A stretch of DNA of 64,000 nt from assembly GCA_963681505.1 (NCBI GenBank), contig OY811985.1, positions 5,764,859 to 5,828,858 of the forward strand, in the 5' to 3' direction. The translations under genes were made by a program, and so were the position numbers. Under the pieces are notes generated by a model, which saw only the letters and a list, made by a program, of their open reading frames with translations, searched no databases and had not been told where the DNA came from. Origin of the DNA: Eunapius fragilis. Taxonomy: Eukaryota; Porifera; Demospongiae; Spongillida; Spongillidae. Positions 45,855-57,541 of this stretch are shown in pieces (position 1 is the first letter of the stretch; each line of letters starts with the position of its first letter).

Positions 45855-46036
45855 ATGGCTATAGTGGTGTAAAAAGCAACAGAACAAGGTTTACTGACTA
45901 AAAAAGGAAAAATGAAATAGACCTATATTAGCATGTGGCATATTTTAATAACTAAGTGTGCTAATCTCTAGGTCAATTTCATTTTTCCTTTCAGTCAGTA
46001 AACCTTGTTTTGTTGCTTTTTACACCACTATAGCCA
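45855..46036. mobile_element. Foldback (hairpin) element, ~182 bp
   Basis: Almost the whole element is an inverted repeat. The left arm ATGGCTATAGTGGTGTAAAA through GGAAAAATGAAATAGACCTA pairs with the right arm GGTCAATTTCATTTTTCC through TTTTACACCACTATAGCCAT, leaving a short loop around 45930-45955. No ORF is present. It is probably a foldback MITE. Confidence 0.8.
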
Positions 46037-46494
46037 TAAGGAAAATCCTTACGCGTTAACCCACAGATTCCTTATTTGCGACATTGCTTAAATTATGATT
46101 GCTTAAATTATGACGCTTGCGTGTACTGAATAACTTATGTTTTAATTGAGCATTGTTGTTACACTTATAAGGAACAATATTAATGCCGGCCACACTTTCA
46201 CTGTTTATGTTTATTGTGGTTGCCATACAGACACATTCTAATTGGAGCCGGCCACACTTCCACTGTTTATGTTTACCATACGGGCACATTCTAATTGGAG
46301 CCTCCTCATATATCTAGGCTGTAGCACTGACTGTCCAGCTTCTTATGCAATGTGAAGTCACATGTATTGCATGCACGCACACTGTGTACACACCAATTAC
46401 ACTCTGTACACACACACCCCCATACCTCCCTGCTGATGTGACACTGAACACACGGCTAACTAGGCCATATCTTGCTACCTTATAACATCACTGT

Positions 46495-47420
46495 TAACAT
46501 GGCTCTGATCACACACTCAAGACTAGGTGCTATCTCCATCCAGCTGGACTTACAAGAAAATAGATGTTGTCCCATTTAGAGCTTACCACATGAAGTAAGG
46601 GTCCCAGCTATAAAGGGGTGCACATATGTTGGATTATATGATCATGTGTAATAGTATGTATAACTATATGTGATGGGGGCGGGACATATTAGCAGACTTC
46701 AAAGACACAATTTAATCACCCTCTTCTGTTGGGTTAGTGGCCATGAATGTCATCTGAGAGTTGATTAATTTGGTGTCATCCTTGCAGTATGTAACACATA
46801 GCAGCACGTGGGGAAGTCTACTTACAAAGGTGTGTGTACATTGTAGCTGTTGTTGTTGTGCATTGTATTGTCAAGCCTCCTGTTTCCCAGAGTGTACTCA
46901 GATGGCATCCTGTGATCAAATGACATTTATTTTTCATAGGAGGACTACCTATCTTTACGCAAGCCTGGCCACTGCATGTGCTTGGACTATAAGGGTACAA
47001 GGTACAGCATACACCTACATCCACCAACACCATGCTGCACACACCCACACCATGCTACATGTGACGAGAGGGGGGTGGGGGCGGGGGGTCCATAATGGTC
47101 AAAAATAGCGTGACGTAATTTATGAACGGCCCCTAAGCAGTTGGCCCATCGTGGTGTTATATCTGTCACACCAGTCTAATGACTGGAGCACCATCACCTC
47201 ATAACAGCCACATCTTCATAGCAGACATTATGATTTTGCATACATGGTCTGAGGATGAGGTGTGTGTGTGTGTGTATGTGTGGTGTGTGTGTGCTTCTGT
47301 CAGGGAGATTGTCCCAATTCACTTTCCCTGGCTGCATATCACTTGGATCAAAGTGCAGTGATTAAAATGCTGCGTGCTGTTACATTAAATTATTGGATGC
47401 CTCACATGTATGACGTAATG
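46495..47420 (+). repeat. Segmental duplication, copy 2 (two minisatellite units only)
   Basis: Diverged direct copy of 41800-43440. At 47019-47060 it has only about two of the CACCCACACCATGCTACA units that are expanded to about 36 in copy 1. Confidence 0.85.
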
Positions 47421-47640
47421 GTCTCCTACATCGTTTTCAGGGCCTTGTAGCTTACCTTGTGGCTCTACTTGTCCATCCAATGTATGCAGGATGGTGAGGC
47501 TCTGGGTTGACATGAGCCAACACAAAACGGATACTTCCCTACTTCCATTGTTTGAGATAACAGAGTATATGGCAATTCCTCCAAGCCGCCAATTGAATAC
47601 ATAATAATACATAATTAACAGAATCACAACATAAAATCAC

Positions 47641-48474
47641 CTAACTCTTCTTTAAATGTTTTTCATTAAACTCTGTTTTAGAACTTTTTCCTTCTTCTAG
47701 CTTGAAAAGCTGTTTGGTTTTCTTGTATGTCCAGTATGGAGTTAGGATGAAGAATGTCAGAGTTAAGGATGAATATAGGATCAATATGTTGTACCAGGGC
47801 AGGTTGGTGATAATGTTATCCCAGTTGCGGAAAATCTCTAGGTACATGTATGCCTCCACAACTGTGCGGCAGTGGTAGACATGAATGAGTACCATCTGGT
47901 TGACCTTCCAAACATAACCGCTGCCCTTACCAGCCTTTATGAGCATCCAACCAAGGCAGGCAAAAGGTGTGTTCATCTCATCCACAAATGCCAGGATGGC
48001 GAAAAATTGTCCCCTCTCTGAGTACAGGGCTGCCGTGAAGCCGACCAAGCAAAAGACATGGTGAGCAGCAAGAGCTTTGTGGAGCTCCCTTGATACAATA
48101 TTTAAAGTGAAAAGGATGACACACTCCAGAGCAAAGTAGCCCGCGGCAAAGCTGATCACAAACTCGCAGAAGGGAATCGTAGCCATGACAACGTCTTTGT
48201 GAAGAGGGGAGTCCAAAACTGCATACCAGCAGCCCGTGCAGAAGGCAAACACTGAAAACAGGACCCTAATGAAGACAAGACACCACAGGACCCTATCTTG
48301 GACCTTTAGTGACTTGTACACAGTACATTTGCATGAGACCAAACATCCAAGTCCTAGGGTGGCCAGGCATACCACAAAGCTGAATGCAATCATGGCCGCT
48401 TTAGTCGGTGTGTTTGTGGCGTCTAACATGTTGAGAAATTGTGCCAGAGCTGTGTGGGTTAGGAGGAACACCAT
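47641..48474 (-). CDS. CLN8: CLN8-like TLC-domain protein, single exon
   Basis: CLN8 is an ER/ERGIC multi-pass protein that helps lysosomal enzymes leave the ER; mutations cause neuronal ceroid lipofuscinosis in humans. The 277-residue frame is uninterrupted (human 286). It has a run of hydrophobic helices and the TLC landmarks: the His pair in ALAAHHVFCLVGF, EMNTPFACLGWMLIKAG, WKVNQMVLIHVYHCR and LTPYWTYKKTKQLF, all in the same order as human CLN8. The C-terminus ends HLKKS; the human protein ends in a KKRP retrieval signal, so the lysine pair is kept but shifted by one residue. The start is the first ATG of the frame. Confidence 0.9.
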   Translation of the reverse strand: MVFLLTHTALAQFLNMLDATNTPTKAAMIAFSFVVCLATLGLGCLVSCKCTVYKSLKVQDRVLWCLVFIRVLFSVFAFCTGCWYAVLDSPLHKDVVMATIPFCEFVISFAAGYFALECVILFTLNIVSRELHKALAAHHVFCLVGFTAALYSERGQFFAILAFVDEMNTPFACLGWMLIKAGKGSGYVWKVNQMVLIHVYHCRTVVEAYMYLEIFRNWDNIITNLPWYNILILYSSLTLTFFILTPYWTYKKTKQLFKLEEGKSSKTEFNEKHLKKS

Positions 48475-49829
48475 TAGTGTGTGTGAGCCTGTCGACCCCT
48501 TTTATTTGCCATCTTCATTTAATACGAAAAAGATTAGCGACCCTCATATAAATAGTCGCGTACACTGAACTATGAAAGGCGCTGCAGCTATTTAGACGAC
48601 GTTTAGCTCGGCTGAAGTGTTTAACGTATACTGAATGTACACAGTACTATGCCAATCGATTTCCTGCTCCTATCCCTATGGGAACTTGCCGCTCACCTGC
48701 AAACTCTGTCATTGCGTACCGATTGACTGCTGTCAGGCGTGAGTAGTGTGAGCAAGCTGACAATATTCACTCCAATGAATCCATTAAAACGCTATGGGAA
48801 CAGTATATTTAACGTTACGCCCCTCACAAGCCTGCATTGTTCAAGAGATAAACTGATCAGCGACGCTTTAAAAATATATCTTAGCAACCTTCCCTCACAA
48901 TATCTTACACTCGTTCCCACACCATTTTCTCTCAACATTTTCCCGCGTACGGGGTGAAAGGGTTATTATTATTATTTTATTGAGAAAATATAGCATACTG
49001 AACACCTAGGAGCTACAAGTAGGCCTACAGCTCAACTATAAACAAGCACTATTAATTTATTCAACCTGGAACAATTCTACTCAGGATGGATCTAGCTACC
49101 ACCTCACTAGAGAGATAGCCCATATATCTCAGACTTTTTGGGCAGTGCTGGGAGAATGAGAGGCTAGAGAATTGAGAGAATGGTTGCGAAGGTATCTTTG
49201 TGATGAACACATAGCTCCTGACACTTTGGGTCATTGGAGGAGTGCTCCCAGCACTCCAGCTGTGTGGGCTTCTATCGGTACAATTGCAATGCCTAATAAG
49301 TATTACTTACTAAACCTACTTATTATTTATAAACAAAAAACTTTTACTTTTGCTAAACAATTCTGCAATAATAATATTACATGGAAACATGGAAAATAAG
49401 CAGATTATAAAGGGAAAAGATGAATATGGGATTTCAATGTTCAACTGAAGATCCTGCTTCTAAGCATGATTTCCAGTATCTACGTAACGGATAACATTAA
49501 TCAGCAACGTGGACTGTTTACCTACAGGACTGTACCAAATTTTGACACCCATACCCATGGAATTCTAACCCGACGGATTGACAAATTTCGTACTCACAGC
49601 AACAAAAATAGTTAGAGCACCAAAAATCGGTTTAAATATATAGGGTTGCGAAGGTATTAGATTTACAATTTTTAGTGTGAAAATTATAGCCCCCGAAGCC
49701 TGAGGACTGTCCCATATAGCTTGCGCTTTCACAGGGTATGTTTAAAAAGCCTCGTTCAAAAAAAACACATTGATGCACACCACTAACGAACACGAACCCT
49801 ACCACACTAAGCAAGTCAATCAGGTAAGT
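48475..49829. other. Intergenic, CLN8 upstream / TALDO1 downstream
   Basis: AT-rich stretch with no supported gene. Short frames on either strand lack family similarity. It contains the CLN8 promoter and the TALDO1 3' UTR by position. Confidence 0.45.
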
Positions 49830-51825
49830 TCATTTTGCATTTTTAATCTTCTGCTCAATAAGAACCTCCAGTTTCCCCGAATCTTCTGCGAACTTGCGAA
49901 TGCCTTCAGACAGCTTTTCTGTGGCCATCTGATCTTCATTCAGTTCCCAGCGGAAATTTATCTCATCCAATGTAACCTTCTCCAGATCCATACTCTGAGC
50001 TGTTGTATTTTATTACCACATCACACCACTAACATTTTGCAAATGCACAAGGTTCTGACAACCCGCACACGCACATACACACACCTTGTGATGCACACAG
50101 CTTCTGCGTCACATTGTCTGTTGAATTATTCAATTTTTCCAGAAGTGCAGGCCTGAGAGAGGATTGTGAGGTACATGTGGCAACATATGACTTATTAATG
50201 TTTACAGGTTGGATGATACTCTGAAAGCCCCTTTCAACACTAAGCAGTTGCAACACCTCTTTGATATTACCATTGCATAGTGAAAACCACTTTAATTTTG
50301 GGGTTAAATTTTCATTGTTTGGTAATTTAAAGGTACAGGCCATGACATCATCGTTTTAATACTCTTAAAATTATTTTGGTGTATACCCAGGTGTAACAAT
50401 TATACCATTAGACATTAAAGATTAAATTATCACATTTTTCAACATGGTGTGGGACATCAACAGTTCCACTCATATTCTTGTCGTAAATCTATTCTCTCCC
50501 CTTTGCTTCCACTTCAACCTCTCCCAACCAACACCAACAACTCACGAAATAGTCAGATTATCGCAGCCAGCCAATGCCAGGATCTGGTCAGTGTTTCTAA
50601 ATGATGCACCCATCACAATGGTCTTGTACCCAAACTTCTTGTAATAGTTGTATATCTTCCTCACTGACTTCACACCTAGAGAAAAAAAAAAGCAATATTA
50701 AGGCAGCTATGCACTGATGAGGTAGTGTGATGTAATTCTCAAGCCCATCATCATTTTCTAGAGTTCTTAATTATGAAGATTTATCGTATGCTTTCAAAAT
50801 GATTAGTAAATATATTTTCTCATCTTAGTCAAGTCGTATGTTCACACATACCAGTGTTTCACAGAACAGTTCAACCAGTTTAAGCTTCACCATGAATGAA
50901 CATGAGCAGTTCTATGTCTAACACATAAGTGCATATTTTTGTGATGTATAATACATTGGATGTCAACAATAATGGAAAATAATTGAATGTGGCATTACAT
51001 TGCATTTCAGTTAGATAACATCCCTTATTTAATGCATTGTAGACAGGAGTGAGGATGTGATGTAGGGGTGGGTGGGAGATGGTGACAGGAGTGAGGTGTG
51101 ATGTAGGGCCCCACATCCTCACCCACTCCATCCTCCCACAACCTCACTCCACCCTCACCCACCCCACCCTCCCACATTCTCATTTCCCACCCTCACCCAC
51201 CCCACCCTCCCACATTCTCATTTCCCACCCTCACCCACCCCACCCTCCCACATTCTCATTTCCCACCCTCACCCACCCCACCCTCCCACATTCTCATTTC
51301 CCACCCTCACTTACCCCACCCTCCCACATCCTCACTCCAGCCTCACCCATCCCACCCATCATACTTAGCTTCATTACTACAGATGGCACATCCACACCTC
51401 CCCAGTGAACAACACCCCCTCCTCACCAGGATCATCATCAGGTGCAAAGGTCGACTTCCCCGTGCTCTTGGCGTACCAGTCATATATCCTCCCAACAAAT
51501 GGAGAGATCAAAGTAACACCAGCCTCTGCACAGGCCACTGCCTGGGAGTGGGGGAGTGGCCAAATGAGATGCATACGATCATTAGTGTTTACAGTTCTCA
51601 ATTGATATGTGTAGCAAACTAATATTCACTTGCAATTCTTGACAATATGCTTGCAGTTCTTTTAACAATAAATGTTTTTTAAGTGCTCCGTTTAACCTTA
51701 AGCCCTCCAACCTTTAGGCATTATTGGCCCACGTGTGCGGAGCAAAAAAGCTAAACCTGTAAGATAACTGTTGTGGTCCTGCTTCATCATGCAGAGATAT
51801 AACTAGGTGCTGCAAGCTAAACAAT

Positions 51826-51896
<71 letters not shown>

Positions 51897-52019
51897 CCAA
51901 TGTACCATAGGCCTTACCTGAGCAAAGGAAAAGAGCAGAGTAAGGTTGCAACGGATACCATACTCAGATTCCAAGACTCTGCAAGGAAGATGTGTACATT
52001 TCATGTGCAAATACTGCGT

Positions 52020-52062
<43 letters not shown>

Positions 52063-54885
52063 CAGCCACAGCTAAGCCAGCCTCACTCTTCTACTCTTCT
52101 ACTATCTCCATCAGTAGTGGCCCCAAACTCCTCACTCCCCCCCCCCCCTCCCCCCCCACTTACTTGGCAGCTTGGATCCCTTCCCATGTAGCTGCTAGCT
52201 TCACCAGAACACGGTCTTTGGATATGCCAACCTGTGCAATGGATAGGGAGGAAGAGGGTAAGGGGAGGGGGGTGGAGGGGAGAGAGGAGACAGGGAGAGA
52301 ACTAGTTTAATAAGTGAGCTTAGTAATATGATATGTCCACCTTCCCAACCAGCATGGTGTACTTTCACATCAGATAATTGTGTATACAACCACATCAGAC
52401 ACAACACTTTACATCAGAGCTGTTTGGCAGCACCACTTCAAGAGGTCTGCTACTAACCTACATCCATGCATCCACTCCTCGCCTAAAGGGGTCTGCTACT
52501 AACCTACATCCATGCATCCACTCCTCACCTAAAGGGGTCTGCTACTAACCTACACCCATGCATCCACTCCTCACCTAAAGGGGTCTGCTACTAACCTACA
52601 TCCATGCATCCACTCCTCACCTAAAGGGGTCTGCTACTAACCTACACCCATGCATCCACTCCTCACCTAAAGGGGTCTGCTACTAACCTACATCCACTCC
52701 TCACCTAAAGGGATCTGCTACTAAACCTACACCCATGCATCCATTCCTCACCTGTTCGTACAGTTCAATGAATTGTTTGGCCTTGGCAATGGCGCCTTCT
52801 TTGTCAAATGACAGTCTGTGCACGAAGTATGGTAGTTAAATGGATCACATCACACAACTGTAACATACTTAGCGTCCACTTCGGTGGAGACCCTCCCAGG
52901 TACTATCTTCAGTATCTCATAACCAAAGTTGACATACAACTTGTCAATGGCTGCTGAGACCTGGCCCTTAATATCTCTACAGGAGACAAGAGGGAGTGGA
53001 GAAAACAGGAAGGGAATGATGTAGGAAATGCACGTGACTATTGGTTATCTTCTGACCAACCAGAAATATTTGTATGTAGCAGTGACTACAAACAATCTTC
53101 ATGGAAAAAAATTTTTTTTTAAAATGCCAGTATTAGTTTACTTTGGACCTCATTTTTGGGAAGAGGAGAAAAAAAAAAGAAGCAAGCCGATAACCAAAAA
53201 GACTTCATCCATGTTACCACATCATATGTTATGGCTTGGGGCCCAGTGAGGTGTACTACTTCAGTTATGGCTTGGGGCCCAGTGAGGTGTACTACTTCAG
53301 TTATGGCTTGGGGCCCAGTGAGGAGTACTACTTCAGTTATGGCTTGGGGCCCAGTGAGGTGTACTACTTCAGTTATGGCTTGGGGCCCAGTGAGGTGTAC
53401 TACTTCAGTTATGGCTTGGGGCCCAGTGAGGTGTACTACTTCAGTTATGGCTTGGGGCCCAGTGAGGTATACTACTTCAGTTATGGCTTGGGGCCCAGTG
53501 AGGAGTACTACTTCAGTTATGGCTTGGGGCCCAGTGAGGTGTACTACTTCAGTTATGGCTTGGGGCCCAGTGAGGTATACTACTTCAGTTATGGCTTGGG
53601 GCCCAGTGAGGAGTACTACTTCAGTTATGGCTTGGGGCCCAGTGAGGAGTACTACTTCAGTTATGGCTTGGGGCCCAGTACTTCAGTTATGGCTTGGGGC
53701 CCTGTGAGGCGTACTATTGCTCAATGGGGTGGGGTTTATACCCTCACCCAGCATTTTTATGTTGCAGTTGCCATGGCTTCTGTTGATTCAGGACAATTTG
53801 AACCCATTTCAGCAAGGTTAATTTCCAAAGGAGCAACTCACCTCTCCTCCACCCCAACCAATGACACACCAAATGAAGTGAAACCAGTCACCATCCAAGA
53901 AACAACTGCCCCTCCCCTACCCCTCCTCCCCCAAAGAACAACGCCAACTTCTTCTCTTGCATCGGATAGGAGATTCAAATTGCTCAAGGATGCCTTAATT
54001 ATGACAACCCTATCCACCACCTGACAATACCTTCTGTCCTTACTAGCACACCATCCATCCCCCTGTATTTGCTATGTAATTCTCAAGAGAAGTTTCTTAC
54101 TTCTCAGTTAAAACACCACCACCTGCTGCAACCGAGAGAGATGTGGTAGAACTTGCCACATTTATTTAGACAACAGATGTTAATTTGTGAGACCCTCTTT
54201 ACCACATACTCTACCAGGTTGTAATATGTAGCAGTGGGATGGATCAATCCCCACTGCCCCCATCATGATGGTTCTGGTCATACATTAATAACCTTATGGT
54301 ACAGTGCCGTAAGGTTATTAATCCATGTTCTAGGTGGAAGCATTTGGTTCTTCAACCCTTTCTGTCTTACGTACATATTGGTGCATATAAGCACGTGCCA
54401 CATGCAACACACAGGCAGACACAACCGCGGGCTTCGCTGCAACAGGTCTCTGATGACCACCACTACGAATGCACAGTTCTACACTCAAATACACGGCGTC
54501 TAACACACAAATTTAACACACACGATAACGTTCCGTTGTTGTTGTTGTTGCCCAGTGTTAGCGGATGTAACGTGTGTGCACACATCCGCCCGAGTATTTT
54601 TTATTTTTTTATTTTTTAAAACAGCCCCTTCACTTACGTTGCAGCTTTCTTGCCGTGAGCAATGGCGTCGTCCACCAGGTGATTATACTCCGACATCTGT
54701 GCAGCCGCGTACAGCAGAGAAGGGTTTGTGGTAGCATCCGTGGGCTTATACTTGGCAATGGCTGCCAAGGAAACGAAGGACACAGGTAATGGTGTGCAGG
54801 CGCACAAGCTTTACTCACATTTGATATCACCCGTGTCCGCAACGACACAAGTGAAAGACTTCAACTGGTCAAGGGTACTAGCCAT
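49830..54885 (-). CDS. TALDO1: Transaldolase, 10 exons
   Basis: Pentose-phosphate-pathway enzyme that moves a dihydroxyacetone unit between sugar phosphates. Exons are 54819-54885, 54638-54761, 52869-52976, 52752-52815, 52164-52231, 51918-51978, 51427-51541, 50546-50675, 50085-50152 and 49830-49999; phases agree for 324 residues (human 337). It starts [51 protein letters not shown], the Schiff-base lysine in [46 protein letters not shown] and [20 protein letters not shown] all match. Introns hold three different minisatellites and a CA array, which inflate the gene to 5 kb. Confidence 0.96.
51080..51360 (+). repeat. ~37-bp minisatellite in a TALDO1 intron
   Basis: Tandem CCCACCCTCACCCACCCCAC plus CCTCCCACATTCTCATTT units, about six to seven copies, C-rich on this strand. 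Confidence 0.9.
51826..51895 (+). repeat. (CA)n microsatellite
   Basis: About 70 bp of uninterrupted CA, upstream (in gene sense, downstream) of TALDO1 exon 51918-51978. Confidence 0.95.
52433..52760 (+). repeat. ~46-bp minisatellite in a TALDO1 intron
   Basis: Units of AAAGGGGTCTGCTACTAACC plus TACATCCATGCATCCACTCC and TCACCT, about seven copies with small length variants. Confidence 0.93.
53226..53712 (+). repeat. 36-bp minisatellite in a TALDO1 intron, about 13 copies
   Basis: Units of TATGGCTTGGGGCCCAGTGA plus GGTGTACTACTTCAGT. Variants at one site (GGTGTAC, GGAGTAC, GGTATAC) mark subtypes. The unit is a multiple of three, so long false ORFs result on the plus strand. Confidence 0.97.
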
Positions 54886-55057
54886 TGCTCGCTTGTTGTA
54901 AAAATTAAATGGGATAAAATTGCTTTATATAAATACGTACTTACAGCAATATAATACCGGAAAACCGGTCACGTGCGGTGGCGTTAATTTACTTCCTTCG
55001 CGCGCGCCGCCGGTGCAGCTAAGAGGTGAAAACGCTTTCGCAAATTAACGGAACGCC

Positions 55058-55478
55058 ATGCCCAATACAGGACGATTGGACCATCACTCCTACAGAAGGC
55101 ACAGCAGGGTGCAATGGCTGCCCCCATGGCCACAAAACAAACTAGGCTACGAGGCACTCCGAGTCGCAGAGTTATCTCGCCACCTCCAGCACGGCCAAGT
55201 AAGGGAAAGGGGGCGGGGCTCAACATCCCGTTGCGTTCATATGTTCTCCTTTGAAGGTGCGAACTTCTCAGATGGTTCGTACCCGCCCATCCACCTCCAC
55301 ACCGAGGCCTACAAACACAATTGCTCCGTTCCAGACTGCCGTTAAGCCCACATGCGGTTACTTTTTCTCGCCGATAACGGACAACCGCAAGAGGAGTATC
55401 GGTATTCCTCCTTCGAACCTAGTTGCATGGCGATCGAGAACTACCACCACATCGAGAGCCATGTCTGCCCGTGTCTGA
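55058..55478 (+). CDS. Doubtful small two-exon gene, divergent from TALDO1
   Basis: Not recognised. A model with exon 55058-55198 (starting MPNTGRLDHHSYRR) and exon 55257-55478 keeps phase across a GTAAGG donor and an AAG acceptor and gives 121 residues. The second exon is rich in Arg, Ser, Thr and Pro (VRTSQMVRTRPSTSTPRPT) and contains CGYFFSPITDNRKRSIG. Another first-exon frame, starting MAAPMATKQTRLRGTPSRR, has a composition more like the second exon but does not splice to it in phase. The gene starts about 170 bp from the TALDO1 start, so it could be a real divergent transcript; there is no family evidence. Confidence 0.3.
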
Positions 55479-57541
55479 TTAAAAAAAGCCTGGTGACCGT
55501 TTGTCTCCCGTACCTGCTGCGTGTTCCCAAGTCTGTGCATGTGTACTGTGCGTGTATTCGCTACGTTTGAGTGTGTGACGTTAAGTTAGAGATTGGTTAC
55601 AGATGCGCTGTTTTGATCTGATTGAGTCAGAATGTATATAGCGACGCTTTTAGTGTGCACAGTTGATATCTTCATCATTGTTTATTTGTGTGTTTATACA
55701 ACAATGAATGTAATAATAATTATTAATTACAGTGTGTGTTTATAAGACTGCATGCAGCGGAGATCACGTGAGCTGCTAGTCAACAAACCATTGATAGTTT
55801 GTAAATTTGTACAATTCCAGGATGGGACTGGGCACCATTCATGTAGTATGTAAAATGGAGTGGTGATCTAGCTACGTATCAATGCTGTTTCACTACGCTG
55901 CCTTTTGTACAGCTTCCCATGTAGTCCTGACGAGTGGTGTACTAAAATGCTTTGTGGTACCCCAACTGGTCTGAACTAGTGTGAAGGCCCCCCCCTTCCT
56001 AATACTTTTCTGACCTAAGAAATAAAGCTCCTGGGGCTTTGCCCACAGGGTGGAGGGGTGCCATCTCCTATTACCTCCCCCCACCTTTGATTATCACTTT
56101 GTCCCTCCTCCCCCTTTGCCTTGAAATCCTGGATCCATCCCCCTGCATTAACTTAGTCAGCCCAACCTGTGTTCACCTTCACTTATCACAACATTGTGTT
56201 CAGTACCTATTTGAGAGAAGAACAATGGTATGAAGCCTGAAGGTAGGTATGTCTAAACAATCCTCTTAATCAGTAGAGCATGTCTAAACATACTTAGGAC
56301 TTCCAGTGTGTCAACATATTAGTCAGTGTCGTTTACAATGTGCGTTACCTCGACAAAGAAATGGCAGCCTTTTATCACAGCACAAGTATTGTTCCAAAAT
56401 ACGGTGGTTGATATAGCAAGCTTAGCTCAATACATTTGACATTGCCCATGTTGGCTATAAACACTGGGATACATTTAGGTGTTTGAATGTACTTGTTGGA
56501 GCTACATATCCAAGCCTTACCCACACAGGGTACAAAGTGATTAAACGTATTATGCCCACGAGTGAGTCATTCCTGCTGGGTACACTCATCAAGCTTCCTG
56601 CGGCAAAGCCTCTTGTGCGACGATCCATGATCTTGAAAGATTAGCTTGTTTTCCTGAAAGTGAAGCTCGTGCGGGTGCAAGGTTGCAGAGCACCAGATAT
56701 TTAGATCTGCAAAATATCTGCACACAACACTGCACATTTAATCGCTAAAGAGATGACAATAGCACCATTTTTGTTTGTTCAGCCAATCCTGGCCAGGAGT
56801 ACTCTCACGCCCACATAACTTGCAAGGAACACATTCCTCGCTAGTATCTGGAGTGATTCCTCCCACTTAAAAGGCGTGTGTATGTATGCAAACACATTAG
56901 GCTCTGATCAATGTGCCCATTCTAAGACAGACAGGTATGAGATAATGTGTCTAGAGGCATGTGTGACTAAAGGCATGCAAGTCCTTGATACGTGTCCATT
57001 GGACATGATATATGGTGTACTTATACACATAGTTGTGTTACATTATATGACAACATTATGCTCACATACACAACCAAAAAACCACACAACAAAACCACAC
57101 ACACACACACACACGACCACACACATACGGACACATACACACATGGGGCTAGACAACACAAACAGTTACAGAGAACAATGCCTGCTATACGTGTTCTGCG
57201 GTGTGTGACCTAGGCTCGAATCCTCATGACGGTATAACTAATCTGTTTGGGTCCGAGCACATAACTTTAACCGCATAACTGTTGATATTGCATTTGGCCT
57301 GGGAACGACTCGCCACCGCCCCCTTTCAGTGAAAGGATATTCATAATTAGAGGCTCGGTTCATGCATAGTGCGTAGCTTTGGCACCTCGAAAGGAACCTA
57401 AAGAAGTGGACATTTTGAAACAAGAGTAAGTTCTTTACACCCGTTAAAATTGTCCTTTTGTAGCCGATGTGCGGTTACTTCGCCACTTTTTAGTTGTCGG
57501 GAAGTTGTGAAAATACATACGTGGGGGGTGAGGTTATACAA
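55479..57541. other. Intergenic stretch, no supported gene
   Basis: Roughly 2 kb with a short CA tract around 57091-57145 and a C/T-rich patch around 56070-56120. No conserved reading frame, RNA gene or terminal repeats were seen. Confidence 0.45.

Noticed and set aside
46180-46300. Repeated GGCCACACTT-CACTGTTTATGTTTA block
   Set aside because: A simple ~65-bp tandem duplication with no coding or terminal-repeat structure; noted only as local duplication.
49081-49399. Plus-strand ORF RWLRRYLCDEHIAPDTLGHW as a possible transposon fragment
   Set aside because: Short, no terminal repeats and no recognisable domain.
53156-54024. Plus-strand ORFs of 183 and 262 residues made of repeated MAWGPV or [12 protein letters not shown] units
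   Set aside because: Products of the 36-bp minisatellite inside a minus-strand TALDO1 intron.
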